NCBI GenBank assembly: GCA_013397075.1 | Contig: VWZS01000547.1 | Coordinates: 895,890 to 959,889, forward strand | DNA: 64,000 nucleotides | Reading direction: 5' to 3' | Source: Rhabdornis inornatus | Taxonomy: Eukaryota > Chordata > Aves > Passeriformes > Rhabdornithidae | In this document: one piece after another, positions 25,091-38,825 of the stretch | Layout of the letters: every line of letters begins with the position of its first letter | Numbering within the stretch: the stretch's first letter is position 1 | Notes under the pieces: generated by a model | What the model was told of the DNA's origin: nothing | What the model saw: the letters and a program-made list of their open reading frames with translations, nothing else | Databases searched by the model: none | Position numbers and translations under genes: made by a program

Positions 25091-27779
25091 TAAAAACTTG
25101 CCTTTCTGTGGATTTAGAATAATATGTTAAATAGCTTTTATTAAGGTGAAATCTTTTACTTTGAACCACACGCCTAGTGCTATTGTCTTTCTTAAGTAAA
25201 GCCAGATTTAGCTGTATCCGGATACCAGACCATTGTTAGAATTTAAAAGATTCTTGGCTTATGGTTAGCTGATAAGAGCCTTAATTCCTCTTCTTCTAAC
25301 ATTTGATACACTAATTTAAATTTTTTCAGACTTGGCACACTCAAGGGCTTTTTGCCTTACTTCCCTGGATATACATAAGCTAGTCATTACTATTTATGAA
25401 GGCGATGAAAGGAAACATTAAACAGTCAAAGAAATATAAATCTTAGATTCTAACACAGAGAGTGCAACAGCAGGATTAAAAACAAAACAAAATGAAACAA
25501 AAACCTGAAGCAAATACAAAGACATTTGCAATTTAAAGCAATACAATATAGCGGAAAAGCAGTTTTCTCTTCCACTTGACTGCCAAGTGACCTGACTCAG
25601 GATTTTACGGCTTTTCCCAGGAACAAGCTGAGAATATCAGTAGCATCCAAAACTTAGCAGAGAAATCCCATTGTCATAAGCAAAAGTGAGAAAGAGACAG
25701 AATTTCTGATTTGGGTGATAAACTAAATATTTTCCTAATTTTTAGCGACAATAATATGGAAATAGAAAATTGTCTTTGGCCAGTACCTTATTAGATAAAT
25801 TTGTCTTTGAGGAAAAGACCTGAATTAGGCCTATACATGGCTTACATCCCACTCAGCTGATTAGGGGGAGGCTTTCTTGTTCAGTTTTGTGTATCACACT
25901 TATTTTTAATGTCTGAGTTAGGTGATTTCCAAATGCAAATAACACCTCGAATATTATCAATCAAAACAACACTACAGATTTTTAAATAACCCATACATTG
26001 TTTGAATAATGTCCAGAAACTTAAGCTTAGCCTGAATTTAATTTTCCACTATCAGCTAAATGCTAAACACTAATGAAAATACTCTTACTTCCAAGGGAAG
26101 CAGATGGCTTTAAAGAGTTACTTATTTCAACATATGGAAACCAATCACTGAACTATGAAGAATCAAACAGCAAACTCTGTCATTATTAATTTTGACTAAT
26201 AAGAAAAAATATAAAGAAAAATATGACACATAAAAGAATCCAGCTTCTAAACGAAAGTCTGCTTTAGTTTAAATTGCAACAGAACAAGGAAGGTTTTAAA
26301 AAATATTTGTTTGAGCTACGGTGTTAGATTCTGGTTTAGGTTGTTTAAAAAAAATAGAAAAACAGATAAAAGAAAAGAAAATATACTTTTTGTAGAAAAT
26401 TGTGATTTGTGATGCATGTACATTTTTATATTCACCTATCACCTTAAGGCCCCTACGATTATGAATCCCCCTGTAAAGAGTTCTCTCACAGTGAGCAGGC
26501 ATTGAGGAGCTCCTGGAGCTCCCTCTGAAAAAGCTCTCCCCAAACAGGCACAAAAAGCATTTGCAAAGGGAACAACTGACAAGAGACTTTATGAGAAGGC
26601 AGGAAAGGAATCCCAATGCAGAGAGCAAGGAAGGTGTGGAGGAGCTGCACGGGCATCCCTGGGACTGGCCAACAGAGCAGAGCTCCCTTTTCTAATCTGG
26701 AAAGCAAATTAGAGCTGTATTAAACTGCAAATCAAGCAACAACCAGCACACCAGCTCTGCTGCTCCTGTGGAAAGCATCCTCACCAGCAATGGAATGATG
26801 GCTGATGCTTCAGAAAAGTATGAAGAACAAATGAATCTTACCCTGGTCTTATCATTGCAGTTTTCTTCAGTCAAGGATGGAGAGGTTTGCCAGCTAAATC
26901 TATGTCAGGTTTTTTATTTAAATATAATACAGCTTAAGTGAATTAAGCTAGTTTATTCTGCCATCTCAGGCAGCTGGCAACTTTTCTAAAGCTGCAGCAA
27001 AACTTCACCATTTTTGCTTCATTTCTTTTTTCTTCTATCAGCTTATATAACAATATATTTTAAAGGTACCCCTACATTATCCTCAGCTGGTGGGCAGAAT
27101 TGTGCTGTCTTTAGAATAGTTTTTAGGAGTGTATTTCTTAAAAAGAAAGAGAGGCTGCTTAGGCGTTCCATGGTTTCTGTGCAGAACATTCCCTCTGTGG
27201 GAGTGCCTCATCTGCATAGCGGCATGTGGGTAGGATTTGGACAAGCGCACTGAAGGACGTGACAATCAAAGAGAGGTATGTGGGAAATCTCTTTTAAATG
27301 TAAAAAGACCTTGCCCAGCTTTCACTAACTTAAGTAAACATAATTTCCAAGGGAGGAATGAATGCATAAACTACCATGAGGCAAAAATGGGATTCGAGCG
27401 CTATAATTTCTGTTGTGTACTAAAATACACCCAAGAAAAATTTCTTATTCTGTCCTAGGTCTAACACAGCAAAAAATCAGTGAGAAATGGAATTTTGATC
27501 AATGTTAAAAATTTACATGTGATTTTTCCAGCTAATGACATGCAGAACAAGTTACAGCTGATTTCTGCCACTGACATTCTGTCAATGTAATAATAGATCC
27601 CTCTTTTGACGTAACTTGACTGCCATTAGCATTCTAAATATAGTGAACTCTTTTGTTAATACCTCCTCAGAAAACTGAAGTAAAAATGTGAAACAGAAGG
27701 CAACCTGGGCCAATTTCTTGTGCACAGAACATGACTCTAATGCACTGCTCTCTAGAAATGTGTAAATCTAGCTCCTTAC

Positions 27780-27845
27780 CAGCTTGGTAGAGAGTAAATT
27801 TACAGTTTGAACCAAACTGAGATTACTAGCCTGCAAGAAATTCCT
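27780..27845 (-). other. Splice-site-bounded 66-nt segment, possible cassette exon or pseudoexon
   Basis: On the minus strand a good acceptor (TTTCTTGTTGGCTCCTGCAG) precedes 66 nt ending AAGCTG, followed by GTAAGG. The segment is open in one frame (RNFLQAS...) and a multiple of three long, but it matches no RBFOX1 sequence I know. Long introns contain many such decoys, so confidence is low. Confidence 0.2.
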
Positions 27846-30800
27846 CTGCAGGAGCCAACAAGAAAGGCTGTCTTTTTCAAACAAGAGACATTTTGAAGCA
27901 GTTGGTGGAGCTGCCCTGTTCCTTGAAAACTGAGCTGAGCAGCCTGACTCACGCTCTTGGCTGGGAAATGAGACATTGTCACTGCTCCCGAAAAAATGGT
28001 CAGGACTGTTCCCAGGCCTGTCTTTGCCTGATGTGATCACCCAGCAGCTGCACAGATTCCAGGGAGGCTCCTGCAGTTTTCATGAGCTCCCAGTTCACTC
28101 TGCTGTGGTGCATTTGGGGAGGAGGTGTTGAGCAGGGACAGGGTGCAGGACTGGGACTGTGCCAGCACTGCCACTGCCCCTGGGCACAGCAGAGCAGCTC
28201 CAGCTCCTGCCAACTGCTGCTCCACATCCCCTGCATCCTTTACATGTTGGGACAGCACAAACCACCTGGGCTTCAGCTCCTCTGGGACACAAACACTCTG
28301 AATCAGCATCCTTGGGTCCCTTGATCCTAAATTTAGCAAACCTTTCCTACTACCAAAGCAACTACCCTGTCATTTTTTTAATTAACAATAGGGGTTTGTA
28401 TATTTCTTGTATTTCCTTTGTGTTGTTGTCCTAACTTGGAGGTTAGACCCTAACAGAGACTTGCACAACTCTAAAATAATTTCACTAAAATAAATATGAT
28501 AACATAACTTCTGAAGCTCCTTTCCTGCAAACACAAACCTCAGTTTTCAAATAATCATGAACAATATCAATTGTTAAACTTCTATATGTTGTACTTCAGA
28601 CATAGGTTAGGCCATACTAAAATATAGAAATATTTGTCTTCTTGTTATTATGTGCCAAAGTGACATTTATAGGTAACTTCATTCACAAACAGTGGCAATA
28701 AAGCAAACTATAACCTAAACCAGTATGTTCTGTGTTACTAAACAATTCCTTACATTTTCATACATCTTTGGTATGTCATCATTACGTAAAAGATGCACCA
28801 CTTCAGTTCCATATTAAATAAATGAATATAAGCCAATTGTTATTTAAATCTGCCACTTTCTAAAAATAACACATAGTGGAAAGAAGCAGGGGAATGAAAT
28901 GTTAAAAACAGCTGGTGATCTGGAGTATCCAAAGTTACCAACCTGTTCTATTTGTTACTATTCCTATCTCACAAAAAATTTCACAGTCAGGTAAAACAAA
29001 CAAACAAAAAAACCCCTCAAACTCAAACCACCTTTCTAGAAAGATTAAAAAAAATCCAACTCTCAAAGCTGTGTTCAGATGGCATTTTCCAGATTAACCT
29101 GGAGGTGCTGAAGACCTCTTACATGTTCTTCTCTCTGCTGAGCAATGCCAGCACCAATTCAAGCCCACTATAACCCTGCCACCTTTTAAGTGCCAAGACA
29201 ACTCATAAGATTCAGTGGAAAAAAAAATCAAGAATGTTTCAAATTTCCCTATGAGCAGCTTAAAGTCAGACTTTGCCTTTGTGCAGATGAACACTCACAC
29301 CTCTCCCTCTGCCAGCCCTGCTGTAAACACAGACTGCTGCACTTCAGCCAACCTAGATGTTTACAGAGTGAGCCTGAGCTGCCTCTTCTGATCATTTCAT
29401 TTATGCCATTCCATGGTCATTAACATCCAGGTTTAGCAGAAAAGCCAGTTAATTGTTCAGTCAAATAATGGATTTCAATTTACTGTTATGTCAGTGGCAT
29501 TAGGAACTCCCACTGCCTAGTCCATACAACAGAAAATTAAAAATAAAAAGATGATCACTTCAAAAACACGAGAGATGTACAAGTGATTCATATCAATGAC
29601 ATACAAGAGACATGTGAAAAACAAAAAGGCATCTCTATAGAGTTTAAATCTAAAATAGGTTTGGGCAAAATAAAACCTGAGTCCGGTAGAGGCACGGCAT
29701 GTATCTGCTACAGCTGCTCAAAAAGGCAGATGTCTGAATTTTGTAGCAGATTAAACAACATGACTGTGGTGCATTGTTAAAAATCAAACCCACCTGCCTT
29801 TTTATGCAGAAGCAACATGAAAGGCTCCATCTCAAAGGCAGTCCCTACACACTAACCCTGACCTGGTGCTGCAGTTTGCCAAACTGCCTTCATGTACCTG
29901 CAGCAGGACAGAGGGGTGGCAGCAAAGGGAACTGTACTAGATCTAAGAGAAAGGGCTCACCTATTTGCTTATTATAAATTCTTGACTGGGAATTTGGTCT
30001 CTTTTTGTTCAGAGGCTTGAAATTTTGCCTCTAAAACACCTGCTGTAAGAACATCCACCCCAGTAATGACTCAGTTGACATTTCTTACACATGTGCCCAC
30101 AAGAGCATTACAAATGTTGTGAGAAACAGTAATGAGGTAAAGCCTCTTGTTCCCAGCTCAAATACTACTGGGCTTATTTGGCACAAGTCTACATTATACA
30201 ATACAGAAAGAAAAAATGCCTCAGAAAGCAAATAAAGATGGAGTTATTGCTAAAAACTAATCTACAGCTAAATGCAAATTAGCTGAAGATAAAAAACATT
30301 ACAAGTGGCACAGATGATTCTAAACATGTAACATGTCTGAGAGAAAAATCAGTTTTCACAAACTGATTCCCATAACTTCAGATACAATGGGAATTGTGAC
30401 AATGCTGACCAGGGGTTCCACAAGAGCTTCTCTTTCTGGAAAAGGGAGCAATGTAGCACTTTAGTAAAGGCTCCCAAGTGAAGATCCTCACTCTCTGCTA
30501 TGAAAGAGATGCAAGGACAAGAAACACAGATAGCCAGAAAACCCCAGTGCCTCTACACAACCGAATCCTCCAAATCTAAAATCAGTATCTGTGAAAAAAA
30601 ACCCAAAACCAAACAGCAAAACCACATGCTACTTCTCAAAGAAACAAAAAAATCCATAGGGAGATACTATGACACACCATTGCCTGTCTTAGTCAACAGA
30701 ATTACTTTAAATTTAAATACAGAACTTAAATCTCAAACGTTTGGGGCTTTTCCTAACTTTTTGATTTTATTTTTTTTTAAGGTATCACATCAGATCACTT

Positions 30801-31185
30801 CTAGTCCCTTTTGGGACCATGAAAAGAAGAGATGATAAGACAAAGGAAATTTAGAAAGGTTACTCATTCTTGATCTCTCTTTCAGGTATGCACATGCTCC
30901 TGAAAAACAATGTCAGGCAGGAATAGGAATAATCAAGGAAACCTCAACTTCTACTTTCATTTTCTTATAAAAAATATAACTGTATGTTATATATTTTATA
31001 TTAAAATATAAAAATCAATCCCAATACAACAACACTAATTTAAACTTATTTCTTAATGAACTGTTTTTTCAGTGCCTGTATTTCATAAACAAGCACTAAC
31101 AATACTTTGTCTACATTTTCTAAATTCCTTTTATTCTAATGCTTTGATTTTAAGGATTGTCTGCTTAAACCTACTAGAGTAAACT

Positions 31186-31213
31186 ATTTTTTGAGTGAAC
31201 CCACTCAAAAAAT
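31186..31213. repeat. Perfect 12-bp inverted repeat, 4-nt loop
   Basis: ATTTTTTGAGTG (31186-31197), loop AACC, then its exact complement (31202-31213). In RNA it would form a short stem with a T/A-rich base. No terminator role applies in this genome. Confidence 0.85.
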
Positions 31214-31829
31214 TACAATTAAAGAACAGATTTAAGATTTTTTTTTTTAAATTACAAGTACTAATATTTTATGTGTTTCCAGAACTACATTCTTTCACTA
31301 GTATTGAGTCAATTTAAGAGAACCCCTTTTATGTGACAGATTATGGCTGTCTGCCACACACAGATTTAAATGTGTACAGAAAGATCCTCAGCTGGTTTGC
31401 ATTCTCAAAAATACTCCTTGAAATTCAGCTCAGTATTTTGATATTGCCAGAATATAGGTTTGACATTTTTAATATAGGACAATTAAAACTATTTTGTTAA
31501 CAGCCCAAACCCAAACAACAGGTAAGTGATAGTACACAAAGGCAAAAGGGAAGAAAGACCCAGCAACAAATAAATTCACACTGTTTCATCACTTTTTTTT
31601 CAGAAATCTCTTGTGGTCTGGTCCATTTAGCACCTGCTAAGCCTAAACTCCTCTTAAAAACTGTCAGCAGCTGAGGTATAGATTCATTTTCATTTCTGAT
31701 CCCTTGCTGGTGTGAGCACCATTTGGAAAAGGCAAGTCACCCTCCTGGTCCTGCCCTAATCCACATGCACAAAAAATGGTATGGCTTGGTCTCCAGCAGA
31801 AGCCAGAAGAATTAAAACAAGCCCCTGCA

Positions 31830-32010
31830 AACTTGCCTTGCATGTAACTGCTGCCATCTTAATAAGGTGAGAGCAGCTTTTAAATCCCAGGCAGCATCAG
31901 AAGCTGCAGCCCAGTCCCTGCCATATGGAGACAGCCTGGAATCTGTCAAGTTCACTTAGTGAATTTTATCTTTGGGGAATCAGTCAGGCAAGCTAGATCA
32001 GAATAAACAG
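31830..32010. promoter_or_regulatory. CNE-like stretch, candidate
   Basis: Non-repetitive, moderately GC sequence containing TTGCATGTAACTGCTG, CCATATGG (palindromic E-box-type) and TCAAGTTCACTTAGTG. Proposed on texture only. Confidence 0.2.
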
Positions 32011-33732
32011 GATGCTGTTGAGATCTGGAGGCTAATGCTGGTACGGGCTGGACTACTGAACCAAAAAAATCAGTTTTAAATAAACATGTGGTACCTAGAA
32101 AAATTAACAATAATTAAAGCTGTATAAGCACAAAAATAACTATGTGGAATTTTTACTGGGCTCTAAAAGATGCTTTTCTCCCTCTGCCTACAGGGAACAG
32201 CCAGACTTTCCCTTTTTTTCCATTTTTCCTAATATAGAAAGGTATAACGACAAGATTTAATGCTTTGCATCAGCTTAAAGTATCAATAATTTAAAATATC
32301 CTATTTAAACACTGTGCCTAATTAGACACCCTTCTTTATAAGTGTTCAAGGCAACAACACAGCGAGCAATGTCATGTTCACACAATCTCCATGCAAGCCC
32401 AAGTTGCTGCTTCATGCTTCGATAGGAGATGAAAATCTGGGGTCTCCAAAAATATCAGATTCTGTTCTGATGGATGGGGAGAAGATAGACTTTGTTGTGC
32501 TCTGGGTAAAAGCCAGAATGTTAAATGTAATCTTCTGCACATGCTTTTACTGATATTCAGCATAAAAATAAGCCTTATCCATTTTTATTAGTTGGTCTGA
32601 GCCAGAACCAATTCTTTTGATGTCACCTAGCTTATAAAACGCAGCACTATAGGCAAGGGAGGTTTTAAAATGCTTCATAGACTTTATCCATTATATTAAT
32701 GGGTTTCAGATTGCAATCTGTGGAGCACTTTCTGGTGCTGATCCACAGGCAGCTGGCCAGTCACCTGGAGCTGGCTCCTCTCCTCGTTCCCCTCTGTTTA
32801 TTCCCTATAAAGACAGAGCTGAAAAGGGGCAAACAAAAAAAGACGTAATGCCATTTTTAATGCCATTTTTCTAGATAAACACTTGCAGTCCTTGCCACGT
32901 GAGCATCCTGAGAGGAAAGGAATGGGCAGCTAGGAAAGGCAACACAGCTTGCTGGCACTGTGGACTGTACCAGACAGGAGAGGGATGAGGAGGAGAGCAA
33001 AAGAAACAATCGTTTTACTATAGGATTAATATGATTAAACTGAATTGTTAAACCAGCTCATTTTTCAGCATTCCCCTGTTTTCCAGGCAACAAGCCAAAT
33101 TTTACCACATCCCCCAGAAAGATGAACTTGCCCTGCCTTGATATTTTTCAGAATTATTTTCTGTTTAAGAATGTACTGAGAAAAACTCTTTAGAAATGGT
33201 ATATTGCACTGGGAAAAAAACCACTTTTTTGAATACTTTAAATGTCAGTTAGGATTCACCCAGGGAATTCAAGTAATCTCTTTACAGAAAGTAAGCAAGG
33301 AAAGCTTCACTGACCTGGGTCACCAGGGGAGGAAAGGCTTCTGGGAACCTAATGAGTAAACCGTAATTAACAAGATAGCTGTATTTACCAAATTATTTTA
33401 AAAAAATGTTTCTGTGCTAATAGCCTTTCATTTAAATGGTTTCTTATTTTCAGATATGCCTTTTCTATGTATTTCAGCTGCTTTTCCCTGGCCCTATCAC
33501 TTCACCTCTATGGGGAAATAAAGACACCACATGAGATTTTGGAAGTCATGCAGTCATACCAGTCAGCCAACCTTAACAGAGTATTCCTTAACAGTGAACG
33601 GATTCAACAGTTGAAATTAGGTAATCAATCAGTAATAGCTGTTATTAGATCACAGAAAACACTGGTGAGTGCATGCCCCAGCTGATTAGAAACAGCACAC
33701 AGCAGGAGAGAGGTTCACTCAGAGCAGCACTG

Positions 33733-34375
33733 GGACAGGGAATGTACTGGTCCCAGTTCCAGGACAGGAGCCTGGGAACAGCCAGATCTGTGCTCCACTG
33801 GCACTTCCACNNNNNNNNNNNNNNNNNNNNNNNNNNNNNNNNNNNNNNNNNNNNNNNNNNNNNNNNNNNNNNNNNNNNNNNNNNNNNNNNNNNNNNNNNN
33901 NNNNNNNNNNNNNNNNNNNNNNNNNNNNNNNNNNNNNNNNNNNNNNNNNNNNNNNNNNNNNNNNNNNNNNNNNNNNNNNNNNNNNNNNNNNNNNNNNNNN
34001 ATCCACACCTGGACAGGGAATGTACTGGTCCCCACTGGCGCACCCACACCTGGGAACAGCCAGATCTGTGCTCCACTGGCACTTCCACCTGGGAACAGCC
34101 AGATCTGTGCTCCACTGGCACTTCCACACCTGGGAACAGCCAGATGTGTGCTCCACTGGCACTTCCACCTGGAAACAGACAGATGTGTGCTCCACTGGCA
34201 CTTACACCGGAACAGCCAGATATGTGCTCCTCACCCGCACTCACACCTGGGAACAGCCAGATCTGTGCTCCATTGGCACTTCCACCTGGAAACAGCCAGA
34301 TGTGTGCTCCACTGGCACTTCCACCTGGGAACAGCTGGAGCCATGCTACACTGACACTTCCACCTGGGAGCAACG
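33733..34375. repeat. 39-bp minisatellite (interrupted by an assembly gap)
   Basis: The unit is CCTGGGAACAGCCAGATCTG followed by TGCTCCACTGGCACTTCCA, 39 bp. Starts on the right of the gap are at 34049, 34088, 34129, 34168, 34207, 34246, 34285, 34324 and 34363: spacing is 39 throughout except one 41-bp unit. One unit is visible left of the gap (33771). A second motif, GGACAGGGAATGTACTGGTCC, occurs at 33733 and again at 34011, suggesting a higher-order repeat. Units differ by point changes, degrading toward the right end. Because 39 is divisible by three, frames stay open across it on both strands. Confidence 0.95.
33811..34000. other. Assembly gap (190 N)
   Basis: A run of 190 undetermined bases inside the minisatellite, so the true copy number is unknown. 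Confidence 1.
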
Positions 34376-35051
34376 GAGTCGCCTTTCCCAGCAAGAAAAG
34401 TCTGCCTGAGGACGCAGCAGGAAAGCAAGAGGACTGATAGAAAATGCTTTATGCTCATTGTTTTGTGTGGAGATCCACCATTGCTCCACCATAACAATGT
34501 GGGCAGCTAAGTTTAGATTTAAATTTAAGGAACATCTGCACGTGGCCCTAATTTCTCCTTTACCATGCAGCCTAATAAAGCCTAAGACCTAAATATTTAC
34601 TATGTGTGATGATTAAAATCCTTGTTTTCCCATGAAGCAATTTCCTGCTTAAATTTAGGGTATCTCTCAGCCCAGAAGTTTTCTTTTCATACAGATGAAA
34701 TCTCTCAGAGTTAATTACGTGTGCTTACTTCAGACATCAGGAACAAATTATTTCTGTCTTACATCTTTCATCCAAATATATATACAGATCATAACATTGT
34801 AACAAGCCACTTTGCTTCCAGTGATGACTTTCTAAAAATTTTTAAATATATTCTACACTATTTTTCAGTCATTCATGTGAAAAAAAACCTCCAGATGATA
34901 ACTTTTCTCATGGATTAAAAAAAAAAATACAGTTTTGCCAAACTTTACAGATGTTTGATTGTTTTTCAGGGAATCTTCATAGACAATGATATACACTGGC
35001 CATAAAAGCACTGTAAAAGGGTAAACCTTTAGCTAGTTACCAGCAACAGAT

Positions 35052-35070
35052 TAAAAATAATAATAATAAT
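35052..35070. repeat. (AAT)n microsatellite
   Basis: Short run of AAT/TAA triplets. Confidence 0.85.
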
Positions 35071-36025
35071 CTGTCCTATGCTTTTAACTCTCACTTCAGA
35101 GTATTCTACAGAAAGTAGGAGAAGCATCAGTAGCATCTCATCCCAACTCCAGTTGGGAATAATAATCCCAATAAGCAATAAGCATTGAAAACAAGTGTGT
35201 TTTGTTTAGAATTTTTTTTTCCTCATGTGAAGGAAGAAGAAGCCATAAGCAGATGTTGTAGGATCTCTCATGATCATTTCATGGCAAGTTTTATGAAATG
35301 TCTCAAAGCCCCATGTGCAAGCATAAAAGCAAAAGAAGGACTAAGACAGATCCACATTAAGGAGAACAGTTTTCTCAGAGACTCATCATACATGATTTAT
35401 CACACCAAACACAGATCTCACATGTGTTCTTTGTGAAATAGATTTGCTCAAGTGCTCTGACAAACACCTGAAATCCAAATAGTTCCAGTGGACACACAAA
35501 ATCAGTGAATCACCATTCACAATCAAGAGCCTGATGACACCCTTCATTCATAAACATTAAATAAGAACTTTTCTTTATAGCAAAAAAGCTGGAACCATCA
35601 CCCTTATTCCCATCCTGCCACATTTGGGACATAATTCCTTCCTGTCTCTATGCTCCACAGTAAACTTCATAAATACATAAGGATATCTGGACTTCTTGTC
35701 ATATTTATCTGACTTTAATATATCTGATTTTCTCAAGATATTATTCAGCAATGTTTTATTCTCCTACTCAATATTAAATATATAAAATTACATAATACTT
35801 AATTTTCAATAGGAGAGTTTCACAGTCTTGAATTAGATTTTTACTTTGTCATTAAACATTTCATTGATGCTCAGAGAAGTATCTTTATTCACAAGCCAAA
35901 CATATTAAAGAGGAACTCTTCTGTTCTACACACTCTTTAATTATTGAGTAAAAATGGATAAACTACTACGTAGGACTCAGTGACTGGAGACTGATGAAGA
36001 TTGACTATGACTTTCATTAAATTAA

Positions 36026-36042
36026 AAAACAACAACAACAAA
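36026..36042. repeat. (AAC)n microsatellite
   Basis: Short run of AAC triplets after an A tract. Confidence 0.85.
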
Positions 36043-37920
36043 ATCAGTTAAAACAAACTGTAAATCCACTGCCATAAGTAGTAATGATTCCATAATATCT
36101 TAATCTTTATCCCCATACCTTCTCTGCAGCCTCCATGTTTCCCTTCCCCTTTCATTTTTTTCCTTCAGCAACTAGAAAGTCTATGTCTTCAGAATCTGCT
36201 GGAGGTTCTGAGTCTGGAGAATCCCTGGGTGAATTCTAGGAAGTACCAATTTCAAGGCAGTATGAAAATGACCATAAAAATCTGGATGGTGCCCATGACA
36301 GCAGTGAGGAAGGTGATCAGTCCATGGTTATCTTGGTCCTTCCTTGCAAGAACAAACCCTTAAGAAGAGTCATTGGGTCATTAATAAGTTATACTGATTT
36401 TAATTTTTCTTTTTTTTTAAGTGTCATTAGCCACTGTGGCACTCAGGTGGAATGAAAATGTGAAGTGGGAATGAAAAATTTCTTGGGAACACAAACCAGT
36501 ACCACAGGGAGATTTCTGCGTGTGTGTCTCCCAGAAATCTGTAATGCTGAAAGATGAGAAGTAAAACAACTGCAGACGAGCTGGCAGTGCCAGCATTCTG
36601 CTAATGCTCTGCTCAGACTAAGGAAGGAAAGCTGGATCCTCTCAGTGACCTCAGCTGGACTGGCCCAGTGACTGTCCCAACAGTGGCTGCTGCCGTTAAT
36701 ACATTCAGAATTCACATTGCTCCTTCTGCAAGCACAAGTTTTCCAGAAAGATCATGGAGGATATCAGCACATTGTAAGTCAAAATGTAGTATTTAAAAAA
36801 TAGTTATATTTCTGAATTAAAATAGAATTTAAATATCTACACGAGATTCATAGATGCTGCAATGATTGCAAACTTATGGAGGTTTTTGTGAGATCTGACA
36901 TTTAAGTTTTTTTCTTTAAAGGTGTGGAAAAATAAAAAAAATAATTCTGTTTTTCAGGAGACTTGTAAGCAAGGTTTCTGGCATACTGTCACCAATTCTA
37001 GCCTAAACACACTTCAAACTTAGTTTAAATTTAAGGTAGGTCACATAGGATCCTATTTAAATTCATTTGCAAAATGTGTATTCTTTTATGTACCCATGAT
37101 GATAAAAAACAGGGTGCAAAAGATGGGATATTCTCATTCTTTTAGTTGTTGAAGAGAATGTTTAAAGGCTCTGTCAAATATTCTTGCTGGATGTGTTTAA
37201 TCCTAGAGCTCTCAGACACAGCTTGTTACCTTCTGTCCACTTCAACAGAGTTTCTTGATGTATTTATGAGGCTGAGACTAAACTAGGTCTGCTTGAAAAA
37301 AGTAAAACCTAAGGAAAAACCCCTATTTTAACCTGGTTAGGCTGAATCCCTGTTAACCAGTCTGAAGTTTTATACTTTTGTAATAAGCTGGACTGGCAAA
37401 GAGATGTATTATATACAACATGTGTCTAAAGAGAAACCAGCACATTAAGATTTCACTGCAAATATTGCCAAAGTTTATAAAGATTGGATTACAAATGTGT
37501 ATTTTGCCATTAAGACACTGCAAGAAATGGTGGCTGTATGAAAGAGAGGAGCGATACACCAGAAGCACTGCTGTGAATGCAGCTCAGATTCTTGCTGACA
37601 CATGCTATGGCAAACTTACTGAATGGTCTGAATCTGGTTCTGCTCAGGAAATGGCTCTTTCATTGCAAACCATCAACACTGATGTGGGGAGGTGCTGCTA
37701 GCTCAGAAATCAAGCTGAGAAATGAACCCAAAACGGCCAAGTCCCACCATTCAGACTGACGGGAGGATGTGTCCCCAGTGAAACATTCCACTTGTTTGGC
37801 ATTTCTGCATCCTGCAAGGCATTCTGGAAACAAAATTTAAGGATGCAGCTGCAAATTTCATATTCATATAAAGGCGGTGAAATTGGAGATCAATCAGGTA
37901 GCAGAGAAATAAATACTTAC

Positions 37921-37967
37921 TGGAAACAGCTCCACAATACCTTTATGAAGGGATTTTGTGAAGAAAA
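37921..37967 (-). other. Splice-site-bounded 47-nt segment, possible 5' UTR exon of RBFOX1
   Basis: The minus strand has a pyrimidine-rich acceptor (TTTTTGCCTCCATTTTCTTCAG), 47 nt without any ATG, then a perfect GTAAGTATTT donor at 37920-37911. RBFOX1 is known for many small upstream noncoding exons feeding the common coding exon, so size, strand and lack of ATG fit. No homology is claimed; it may be a pseudoexon. Confidence 0.3.
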
Positions 37968-38825
37968 CTGAAGAAAATGGAGGCAAAAACAAAGGGCTCA
38001 GAATTGTAGCTTTTAGCAGTCTGAAACACTTCAGACTTAACAGCCTAGCATTTCCTTAGAAAATCAGAATTAAGTCCCTAAATACTTTATTTGCAAAGAC
38101 AAAGTAAAAATTGGTGTAACACAATGTTATTTGTCTACACAGTGTGCACTACTCCACCTGTGAGAATTGTGAACTCTTATGCCTGGGCAAGGCATCACCT
38201 GAGGACAGGTCTAAAGTTAGTGATCCTTGATGCAAAGGTGTGCATACAACAAGCAGGAAAAGGAAAAAATGCTCAAAAAGTGAAACAGAATCTATCATGC
38301 AAAGATTCAGGTTTGTAGATGGCAACAGCACTATTGCATTTCTTTGCTTTATTTTTAAATAATCATATTGCTTGTAATTTTAAAATTTGAAAGTGGGGGA
38401 AAAGTTTTTAAAAGCTTAAAGCAGAAAATCCTTTCCATCCTCACAACTGAAAAACCTGCACACAACAGTGGCAAGTGAACCTGCTTCTCAAATAGTGTTC
38501 TCTTACAGAAGACTGCTGTATCACTAGCTTAATATTTTATTGAAATAATTATACATATGATTTAAATGGTCCCTGCTTCCTTTAAAAGCTATCTTTCTAT
38601 CATGACAGGCATCTGCAAAAGTATAAAGAGCAACTCTTTTATAAGAAGAACACAAGTGCAGCATTTCTGGTTCAGATTTCCTTTCTGTGAGCCTTTGTTT
38701 TGCATGTTTGTTTTTCCCAGCCTCTGAATGCCCATCAAGCCTATTCTACCCTTTACAGGAAGAGCACAAGAAAATCTCTTCAATGACAATTGAAGTGTGC
38801 TACATTTACTCCATTTCACAGCAAA

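Larger units (their letters stand above)
24161..33730 (-). other. RBFOX1: RBFOX1 upstream intron segment
   Basis: No recognised coding exon. Holds the CNE-like stretches at 24655-25090 and 31830-32010, a GC-rich patch at about 28020-28330, a possible 66-nt cassette at 27780-27845 and the inverted repeat at 31186-31213. Confidence 0.7.

Noticed and set aside
28037..28339. Overlapping minus- and plus-strand frames (60-100 residues) in a GC-rich patch, considered as another alternative first exon
   Set aside because: No known RBFOX1 N terminus, no ATG-to-donor arrangement in phase with the common exon.
33771..34375. CRISPR-like periodic array
   Set aside because: Units are contiguous 39-bp tandem copies with no unique spacers, in a vertebrate intron; it is a minisatellite.
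33645..34437. Long open frames of about 250 residues on both strands
   Set aside because: They run through the 39-bp minisatellite and across 190 N; openness comes from the stop-free repeat unit, not coding selection.
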